From positions 146,902,241-146,966,240 of the forward strand of contig CM043945.1 in NCBI GenBank assembly GCA_014529385.2: a stretch of 64,000 nt of DNA. Reading direction: 5' to 3'. The notes under the pieces were generated by a model. The model worked only from the letters and a program-made list of their open reading frames with translations. It had not been told where the DNA came from and did no database searches. A program made the translations under genes and the position numbers. Below are positions 56,520-64,000 of the stretch, piece by piece; position 1 is the first letter of the stretch; the number at the start of each line of letters is the position of its first letter. Source of the stretch: Adiantum capillus-veneris. Taxonomy: Eukaryota; Streptophyta; Polypodiopsida; Polypodiales; Pteridaceae.

Positions 56520-57695
56520 CACTAGGTTGGTAATGGGACACTTTTATGTTCTCTTAAGTGACCATTTTGCTTGAATTAGTTGAACAGATTGAAAATGAAT
56601 CTCTAGGTGCTATATATTCACAAATTTTCCTTATGAGCTGAAAAGAAAATGAATCTCTAGGTGCTATATATTCACAAATTATCCTTATGAGCTGAAAAGA
56701 ACTTGGCATTGTTTTTTTATTGATCTCACCATTAACCTTACTCTTGAACTATATTTGTGAACCTGAACTAAGTGAAAAAAGCGGGTCCTGTTTTGGCCTT
56801 TTTGAAATGTTTTGCAACTATACCACTATAAAATTCATATTTGTGAGGTTTAGGTTGCTAGAGGATTATCCTTAGTAGTTCTCAACAGTTTTTTTTAATG
56901 CTTCTAGGAAGAATTAAGTGTTAGAGTTGAAATTAAATACCAAGTCACAAGAATTGTCTAATCCTATTTTTGGGCAATTTAGCACTTTTTTGATTTTATT
57001 TATGGCTTTCTTGATATCCAAATGCAATTTTGATTGCATTTGGATATCAAGAATTTTGATTGCATTTTGATTGCAATTTTTATTTATGGCTTTCTTGATA
57101 TCCAAATGCAATTTTGATTGCGTAAGTGGAATATGTAGCTTATAGATAATTTTCCTTGAGTTTGGGAGAACCTAATACCATATATAGCATAGTATACGAT
57201 GATGGTTGAGGTTTTCAATTGTAGAAGAATACGAGACATTCTAGTGTAGTAAGTATAGCTTTCTCAATTATTGCTAGTTTCTTAAGCGAATTGTGTGCAC
57301 TTTGTGAGTAGTAACCATATCTAATCATAAACTTCAAATTTGGCTAGATATTGAGTAGTTTCTATGTGATTCTAGAGGTCATAATGCAAAACTCAAATTT
57401 TTCACGTTTGTTGTATTTAGCACTTCATCATTCTCCCCAAGGTTCCATTTGGTAAGAGATCTATTATTCTTTTGACATGATCCATGGCTCCTTTCGAGTC
57501 CAAACTCCCAAAGGGAACTATAAAAACATGTATATAGTATTTTTATTGAGTGTTACTATAGAAACTTTGATGATAGGTCCGCAGAATGGCAAAAATAGAA
57601 CTTTATTTGCCAAAAAAAAATTAGTGAGGCAAAAGAAACCATATGTTTTGATCATGAACCCATTGAAGTTATCGGGGAATTTTATGTCATGTCAT
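56520..57695. mobile_element. Small CACTAGG-ended element, second copy, 3' truncated
   Basis: Starts CACTAGGTTGGTAATGGGAC after TTATTAA and follows the first copy to about the GTTATCGGGGAATT segment. It then joins copia F sequence at about 57695-57708 without the right-hand repeat. A 56-bp tandem duplication (ATGAATCTCTAGGTGC) lies at about 56590-56700. The missing right end and missing copia segment imply a deletion spanning the junction. Confidence 0.8.
57010..57051. repeat. Perfect 18-bp-arm hairpin
   Basis: CTTGATATCCAAATGCAA, a 6-base spacer, then its exact complement TTGCATTTGGATATCAAG. A 43-bp direct copy of the left side recurs at 57078-57120. The first copy of the element lacks this structure. 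Confidence 0.95.
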
Positions 57696-57707
57696 TTTAT
57701 GTTATGG

Positions 57708-58221
57708 CATTGGTAGGCCGCCAAGAGGAGTTTTTGCTACTTGAGTGGCACTTTATATCTTTGGGTTTTTTATCCCAAGAGGGAATCATTGCCGGAAGAT
57801 TTACATGCTTTTTTGGACTAGGATTGGGCCAGTTGTTATGACACACGAGTGTCCATGAGTGGTTTTTATTCCATGCTTGGAAGTTCATGCATATCATGGT
57901 TGACCAAGAAGCAACCTACTGTAGTCACTTTGAGTTGTGAGATTGAGTACACGACAGTCTTCAAAGCTATGGTTGACTGTGTATGGCTCAGATGCTTTAT
58001 GGCTGATTTTGGTGTTGGACAGGACACTGCCAACATCATCTACACTGATAGGTAGAGCACATGGGCAGTTGCAAGGAACCCCCTTTTTCATGCTTGCACA
58101 AAGCACATTTAGGTGCATTACCAGTATGTCATGGAGAGACTCTCAATCGAGGAAATCAGCTTAGTCTATGTGCCAACATAGGACAACCCTACAAATCTAT
58201 TCACAAAGGCATTACCAGTGT
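57708..58221 (+). pseudogene. RNase H of copia F
   Basis: YLSGTLYLWVFYPK, MSGFYSMLGSSCISWLTKKQ, LSCEIEYTTVF and NIIYTDR-stop match D and E. Stops and frame changes occur throughout (for example the TAG near 58053). It ends FTKALPVCEH and leads to the LTR remnant. Confidence 0.85.
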
Positions 58222-58372
58222 GTGAGCATTCTTAGGGCCTCCATGGAATTTTTTCCCTCACAAGGATCCCCCCCCACCCCCCCCGTGCATTTAATATAGG
58301 TCCATCACCCTAGGGCTAACTTATCTCTCCATTGTGCAGTAAGCAATACTACTCTATGTTCTACACCTTGAT
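58222..58372 (+). repeat. LTR remnant of copia F
   Basis: AATTTTTTCCCTC, CCCCGTGCATTTAATATAGG, CATCACCCTAGGGCTA and CTCTCCATTGTGCAGTAAG align with the E LTR at reduced identity. Confidence 0.65.
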
Positions 58373-58573
58373 GTTGCGGGAGCGAATCACACCACCTATA
58401 AAGTGCGTGCAACACAACCTAGATCAAAATAATTTCAATCAAGGACACAGATGACACGATAGATGCACGGAGGAAATATCTTTAGTTTGCCAGATTGAGA
58501 CCATCCCACGTATACAACACTCTTGAAGGCTAACTAAACCACAATCTAGAATCTCACTGGTCTCAACTACATC
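58373..58573. other. Unassigned flank of copia E
   Basis: No recognised gene. It ends ACATC, the left target duplication of E. Sequence after 63714 should be its continuation. Confidence 0.5.
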
Positions 58574-58801
58574 TGTTACCATATACATGTGGTAGTGATG
58601 TGTGATGAACACACTAGGACCGTCGGGGCATTTTTTCCCTCTTTAGGAGGTTTTTTCCCCCGTGCATTGTATATATGCCCATCACTCTAGGGCTATCCAT
58701 CTTTCCATTGCACACTAAGTAACACACTCTCTATTGTGTGCCTTGAGCTTCCTTCGTCTTCTCCAAGCTGTGTGTGTTTCTCTGCAACCCTAATTCCAAC
58801 A
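58574..58801 (+). repeat. 5' LTR of copia E
   Basis: TGTTACCATATACATG to CCTAATTCCAACA. TTGTATATATGCCC at about 58668 is a TATA-like element. Confidence 0.95.
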
Positions 58802-58803
58802 AT

Positions 58804-58815
58804 TGGTATCAAAGC
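58804..58815 (+). promoter_or_regulatory. tRNA-iMet primer-binding site, copia E
   Basis: TGGTATCAAAGC, one base from the canonical TGGTATCAGAGC. Confidence 0.9.
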
Positions 58816-59150
58816 AGGTCACGTCCTCCCGGGCTTAGTCGCCAACTGCTCCAGCACACGCCTACTCACTTTCTCCGATTTGAGTGAGCTTCGGCGAGCG
58901 TTCGCAGGTCGACAAAAATTTTGGGAGAGCTCGAACAGCTCGGTCTGCTCAGAATTTTGATTTGGGCTCATTTCGGCCTCCATTTCCACTACAGGCAGTA
59001 CTGCACAGGCTATTTCGTCATTTTGTGTAGAATTTCTGTTAGTGTCGTTTTCTGCATAACAGGTGCCTTATAGTCTTCTACGGTTTGTGCTATATAGCAC
59101 AGGTTGTTCCCACTCCGTTTCTCCTATTTTCGAGCGGTGCAACATTTACC

Positions 59151-61136
59151 ATGGATGACAACAACAACACAGATGTGTTCAAGATGTTTGCTGCTGAGGA
59201 CAGGTTGGATGGGGACAACTACCCTATGTGGGCTTATATGATGCAACATGTTCTTGTGTCAAACGGTGTCTGGAACATTGTGCAGGGCATTGATGTACGT
59301 CCTGGTTCTGAGGATGTAGGCGATGTTGAGGATGTTGCAGGTCTTGCTGCAAGGATTACAGCTGTTAGAGTTGTTTTGCCTACGGTAGAACAAGCTCGTT
59401 GGGATGTTAAGGATGCAAAGGCTCATGCATTGATTGCGTTGTCTGTGAAGCTCACCATTGTTCCTCACATCCGTTCAGCAAAATCTGCAAAACAGGCTTG
59501 GGATATTCTAGCAGGTCTTTATGCAAGCCGCAATGAGGCTAAAAATGCTTTGTTGCGTAAAGAGCTAGAGTCGAAGATTTTGCATGAGGAAGATGATATG
59601 GACACTTTCCTTGCTAGTGTCAAGGATATCAATGAGCAGCTTATTTCTACAGGTGAAGTCATTTTAGACAGTTCCCTTGTGCAGACTGTTCTTGATGCCT
59701 TACCAGATTCCTACCAGACTTTTGCTAGTACTTGGAGACTTATGACCCAAGGAAATCCTGATGCATGCACATTGCTGTTGCAAGAGTCACTTTCCAGAAA
59801 AAACAGGACTAGGGAGCGTGCAGTTGAACAGGCTTTTATTGCTTCTCAAAGAAAGGGTGGTAACAGTAATGCAGCCACTTCTTATGGTTCTGCTGCTGCG
59901 AGTGGCAAAAATTATGTTCCTAATGCTTCTACTGGCAGCACTTCGTTTGGCAATTCTGGTGATAAGGGAAAAAAGAAGATGCGTTGCCATTATTCTAAAG
60001 CCAATGATCACTTGATCAAGTCGTGTCCTAAGTTGAAGGCCAAAAAGGCTAAGAAGAAAGAGGGTGGTTCCACTGCAAATGGTGGTTCCACTACAAATGC
60101 AGCCATTGTTGAGTCTTCTGTGAAAGGAGACTGTAATGCTGATGTTGATGCAGAATGGGCTTTTAGTGCAGAGTGCACTTACAATCCTGCTATCCATGAT
60201 GCATGGTTGTCAGTTCCTGCAGATTCACATGTGTGGTATTTTGACAGTGGTGCTACAAAGCACATTACCTCACATCGTGAATTGTTTACCTCTCTCGAGT
60301 CAGTCCCTCATGGGAATTCAGTCACTTGTGAAAACAATGCCTCTTATCCAGTTCAAGGAGTTAGAAAGATTGTGCTCACTGCTGCTAATGGTAGTTCCTT
60401 CACACTTGTTGATGCACTTTATGTACCTGGGATCAAGAAGAATCTCTTGTCTGTATCCGCACTTGCTAGACTTGGACTTGTAGTCAAATTTGTGGATGAC
60501 AGATGTACAGTTCATGATCTCAGTTTTGGTGATGAAATTGTTGCATCTGGCCTTTTGTGTTGTGGGCTATATAAGCTCACTTTGTATGACAAGTGTGGAC
60601 AAAATCTTGCAAATGCTGTTGCAGATTCAAGGGCTATTTCAGATCCAAAACTTTGGCATGCACGTTTTGGTCATCTGAATTTTTCCAGTTTGCTACGTTT
60701 GCAGAAATCTGATATGGTTGCTTCTTTGCCGCCTCTTGAAGCACCTGTCAAACATGTTTGTGAAGGCTGTATTTTGGGTAAGATACAGAGTTCTAAATTT
60801 CCAAAGGATGGTTCAGTTCGGGGCACATGCAGGTTGCAGCTTGTGCATAGCGATGTTTGTAGGCCCATGCAAACTCCGTCCTTGGGCAATTACCTGTACT
60901 TCATGACTTTCATTGATGATTACTCTAGGCATGCATGGGTATTTCCGCTTAAAGCGAAGTCCGAAGTTTTTATGTGCTTCAAAAAAATTCTAGCTATGGC
61001 TAAAAATGTCTCAAAATGTACTATGGGCACCCTCCATTCCGATCGAGGGGGGGAGTATATGTCTCATGAATTTAATGCATTTCTGGCTAGTCGTGGGATA
61101 AAACACCAATGTACAGTGCCTTATACACCTCAGTAA
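59151..61136 (+). pseudogene. Gag-protease-integrase of copia E
   Basis: A 662-codon frame starting MDDNNNTDVFKMF. Gag core: NYPMWAYMMQHVL and LDALPDSYQTFASTW. The zinc knuckle reads CHYSKANDHLIKSC, with the second Cys replaced by Ser. The protease WYFDSGATKHITS is intact. GAG-pre-integrase: LWHARFGHLNF and CEGCILGK (H-H-C-C). Integrase core: LVHSDVCRPM, then LHSDRGGEYMS, so the two Asp residues are kept. A TAA at 61134 replaces the first Gln codon of the PYTPQQNG block. Just after it GVAARKN has Ala in place of the catalytic Glu (GVAERKN). Confidence 0.92.
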
Positions 61137-62145
61137 AATGGTGTTGCTGCGAGGAAAAATAGGTCACTGACAGAAATGGCACGATGTATGGTCAAAAGTC
61201 AAGCTTTGTCGCATTGTTTTTGGCTTGGCCATTATGTGTGCCACTTATGTACTTAACAGGTGTCCTACGAAATCTTTGCAGTCTATTACTCCGTATGAAG
61301 CATGGCATGATAGAAAACCTTCTATTGAGCACATGCGTGTTTTTGGCTGTTTGGCATATGCTTTGGTGCCACAAGTGCAACGCAAAAAATTGGATGATAA
61401 GGCTGTCAAATGTTTTTTTCTTGGTTATAGTGCTGAAAGCAAAGGTTACAGGTTGTATCATCCGCAAACAAAAGGTATTCTGCTTTCTCGGGATGTAGTG
61501 TTTGTGGAAGATTTTGTTCAGCCCTTGCTGTCATGTGCTAGAGATAGTAATGTAAGCTCACAGGACATTTATGACACTTTGTTGCCTCTTTTCAGTGGTG
61601 GAAATACGAATGTAAGTTCCAATGAGGAAAATGTACAGCCTATGGGGGTTTCTGAAAATGTTTTAGATCAGTCTATTACTGATGCAGATGTACATGATGT
61701 ACTTGATGAGGAAAGGGCTGCAAATGAGCACGCTAGAGGTATGCCAAAATGGCTGGTGCACACTTTGCGTGACAGTAAATTGGATGCACCTTTGTCTAGT
61801 CGTACTCATTCAAGCTCTCACCGTGCATCTTATGCATCAGATTGTTATGCTTTGGCTGTGTCTAGCTTACATGATTTTGAGGAACCTCTATCTTTTGATG
61901 AAGCACAAAATTCAAAAAATTGGATGGCTGCCATGCAATCAAAATATGATGCACTTATAAAAAATGACACATGGACTTTATGTGATTTGCATCCTGGCAA
62001 AAAGGCCATTGGTACAAAGCGGGTTTACAAGTTGAAACGCAAGCCGGATGGTGAGATCGATCGCCATAAGGCTCGACTTGTTGCAAAAGGTTATGCACAG
62101 CAAAAAGGCATAGACTATGAACTTTTGCTCCCACTTGTCGTATGA
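61137..62145 (+). pseudogene. Integrase end and pre-RT region of copia E
   Basis: After the TAA the reading passes ARKNRSLTEMARCM and shifts frame near 61215. It continues as AIMCATYVLNRCPTKSLQ, TPYEAWHDRKPSIEHMRVFG and KCFFLGYSAESKGYRLYHP. An acidic linker (SITDADVHDVLDEE) leads to KKAIGTKRVYKLKRKPDGEI, the RT start. A short deletion at about 62120 turns the YEETFSPTCR-type block into an early TGA. Confidence 0.9.
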
Positions 62146-63044
62146 CTACTGTGCATTTTCTATGTGCATTGGCAGCTCATTTTGGTTGGGATGTACATCA
62201 ATCAGACATTGTTACTGCTTTCTTGAATGGTGACATATTTCAGTAAGTTTATGTAACGCAGCCTCGCGGTTTTGTCATAAAAGGACAAGAGGACAAAGTG
62301 TGCAAATGTAACAAGGCTTTGTATGGGTTGAAGCAACCTCCTCGTGCTTGGTATGAGAAAGCTGACACTCATTTGGTCAAACAAGGCTTTCGTAGCAGTC
62401 CAACAGTAAGCACATTGTATGTAAAGCGTGAGCATGATGTACTTCTCATTGTGGTTCTTTATGTTGATGATTTGCTGATCACTGGACCAAATGAGAGACA
62501 TATTGCTGAATTTAAGGCTGATTTGAATGCTACTTTCAAGATGAAAGATTTGGGGCTGTTGCATCATTATTTGGGTATACAGTTTAAGCAGTGTGATGGT
62601 GGTATTGCCTTGTGTCAGAAAAGTTACATAGAGACATTGCTATGTAAGTTTGGACTTGAGGATTGCAAACCTATTGCCACTCCCATGGAAACGGGTTTGA
62701 AGTTGAGTCTACATGATGCTGGTGATTCTACTGATGTCACTCTTTACCAAACTGCTGTTGGCTGCCTCATTTATGTATGCAACACGAGGCCGGATATTCA
62801 GTTTGCAGTCTCACAAGTCAGCAGATTTATGCATAGCCCAGGGTCTAAGCATTGGCAGGCTCTCAAGAGGATGTTCCGCTACCTTAGTGGCACTTACATC
62901 TTGGCTTGTTTTATACCAAGGGGGGATCATTGCCGCCAGACTTACATGCTTTTTCGGACTCAGATTGGGCTGGTTGTTTTGACACGCGAGTGTCCACAAG
63001 TGGTTTTTGTTTCATCCTTGGTAGTTCATGTATATCATGGTTGA
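62146..63044 (+). pseudogene. Reverse transcriptase of copia E
   Basis: TAFLNGDIFQ is followed by a TAA where D has the FEEVYV block. CNKALYGLKQPPRAWYEK and the catalytic VLYVDDLLITGPNERH are intact, then LHHYLGIQFKQCDGG, CKPIATPMETGLK and RFMHSPGSKHWQALKRM. A frameshift near 62905 separates it from RNase H. Confidence 0.92.
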
Positions 63045-63404
63045 TCAAGAAGCAGCCTACTGTGGCCACTTCGAGTTGTGAGGCTGACTACAGGGTAGTC
63101 TTCACAGCTACGGTTGAGTGTGTATGGCTCAGACGCCTTATGGCTGATTTGGGTGTTGAATAGGACACTGCGAACACTATCTACACTGACAGTTAGAGCG
63201 CATTGGCAGTTGCGAGGAACCCTTTTTCATGCTCGCACAAAGCACATTGAGGTGCATTACCACTATGTCAGGAAGAGGCTCTCAGCAGGAGAGATCAGCT
63301 TGGCTTATGTGCCAACACAGGACAACCTTGCAGATCTTTTCACAAAGGCATTGTCTCGTGAGAAGTTTGAAGCTTTCCGCCAAGCTTTCGGCTTACTCCC
63401 CTAG
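62906..63404 (+). pseudogene. RNase H of copia E
   Basis: LPPDLHAFSDSDWAGCFDTR, GFCFILGSSCISWLIKKQPT and SSCEADYRVVF, with TAG stops at 63161 and 63194. A frameshift near 63220 precedes KHIEVHYHYVRKRLSAGEIS and NLADLFTKALSREKFEAFRQ. The protein ends near GLLP before the polypurine tract. Confidence 0.9.
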
Positions 63405-63477
63405 TGGATTGATCCTGTCCTCAGGGTATGGCACTTCCCTTTACTCATGTGCCAGCTCTTGTTCACCGCATCACTCC

Positions 63478-63487
63478 AGGGGGGATT
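63478..63487 (+). promoter_or_regulatory. Polypurine tract, copia E
   Basis: AGGGGGGATT immediately before the 3' LTR; matches the tract of D (AGGGGGGGTT on its coding strand). Confidence 0.85.
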
Positions 63488-63714
63488 TTTTACCATATAC
63501 ATGTGGTAGTGATGTGTGTGAACACACTAGGACCACTGGGGCATTTTTTCCCTCTTTAGGAGGTTTTTTCCCCCGTGCATTGTATATACACCCATCACTC
63601 TAGGGCTATCCATCTTTCCATTGCACACTAAGTAACACACTCTCTATTGTGTGCCTTGAGCTTCCTTCGTCTTCTCCAAGCTGTGTGTGTTTCTCTGCAA
63701 CCCTAATTCCAACA
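63488..63714 (+). repeat. 3' LTR of copia E
   Basis: Same as the 5' LTR except for the mutated first bases and a few substitutions. Followed by ACACC. Confidence 0.95.
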
Positions 63715-64000
63715 ACACCACTCAACCCACGTATACACAAACAGAAGGAAACCCACTAAATCATACCAAAATTGTACGAAACTTAAGAAACACCATCCCC
63801 TCACTAGGGTACACCTCTCCCAAAGCCTCTACACTAAAAACCCTCACTCTAGACCCATCTGCAGAAAACGCGTACTAAGACAGAGCCAAATTTTGGAAGT
63901 GCCCGAAACTGAAATCTATGTTATCTATGTGTAGCTTATGTTGTCACGATTCTAATGACTACTTACAAGCAAAAAACACATTTGATACACTTACGACCAT
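63715..64000. other. Unassigned right flank
   Basis: No gene or repeat recognised. A C/A-rich stretch gives a short open frame with no support. Confidence 0.5.

Larger units (their letters stand above)
54580..58372 (+). mobile_element. Copia relic F, truncated, with two insertions
   Basis: Begins inside the pre-RT segment (DFPPGKKAIGTNWIYKLK-like) and ends with a diverged LTR piece, so everything upstream of RT is lost. It matches elements D and E throughout. It is interrupted at 55001-56321 and from 56520 to about 57690 by two related inserts; the second also removed the middle of RT and RNase H. It has many stops and is the oldest of the three copies. Confidence 0.85.
58574..63714 (+). mobile_element. 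Ty1/copia element E, full length but defective
   Basis: LTRs of 228 and 227 bp, primer site, gag, protease, integrase, RT and RNase H in copia order, 5141 bp. Flanking ACATC and ACACC differ at one base, a near-perfect 5-bp duplication. The LTRs differ by about five substitutions and one small indel by eye, fewer than those of D, so it inserted later. The 3' LTR start is mutated (TTTTACC for TGTTACC). The pol frame is broken by stops and frameshifts. Confidence 0.95.

Overview
This is nuclear DNA of a land plant, almost certainly from a large, repeat-rich genome. I see no intact single-copy host gene, no rRNA and no functional tRNA. Nearly everything is transposable elements, many inserted inside one another. 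The evidence for a plant is tRNA-iMet-primed LTR elements, a chromovirus-type gypsy element, CACTA (En/Spm) elements with TNP2-type transposases and GT-AG introns, long TC/CA/AG microsatellites, and TTTAGGG-like arrays. Flowering plant, fern or gymnosperm cannot be told apart from what I can see.

1-28735 is one nested stack. The outermost layer is a non-autonomous LTR element (C, 26617-28735 visible). Its 5' LTR was split by a gypsy chromovirus (B, window start to 26616). B was then hit three times: a 1700-bp hAT-like element in its 5' LTR (1420-3119, 8-bp target duplication), a second gypsy element of Tat-like type in its gag (A, 3828-11883), and an 8070-bp CACTA element in its 3' LTR (17354-25423, duplication CCT). 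The two B LTRs act as each other's empty sites. The CACTA element carries a nearly readable six-exon TNP2 pseudogene, a second En/Spm-type gene and a captured fragment of a heavy-metal-associated (HMA/HIPP-like) host gene.

28734-39000 holds another CACTA terminus, a 5'-truncated LINE (about 32160-34696) with a damaged reverse transcriptase, a poorly recognisable 34.7-36.5 kb stretch with a tRNA-like SINE head, and a decayed minus-strand TNP2 copy (36.5-38.65 kb).

39260-44040 is the most unusual part: a decayed, probably spliced gene of a family I cannot name. It has a Cys cluster, HWVW-S-N-G and GHGK-type motifs and a SHLVRAIK C-terminus. Its inferred 2.7-kb intron is built largely of a 21-bp minisatellite.

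44313 to about 53000 is a minus-strand CACTA element whose TNP2 pseudogene is split by a copia element (D, 46904-50842, duplication ATGTG). D has lost its integrase by one deletion with GATCA microhomology. A degenerate telomere-like array (53.8-54.58 kb) follows.

From 54580 come two more members of the same copia family. F is an old relic interrupted by two copies of a small CACTAGG-ended element. E (58574-63714) is full-length but inactivated, with matching 227-228-bp LTRs. The window ends in unassigned sequence.
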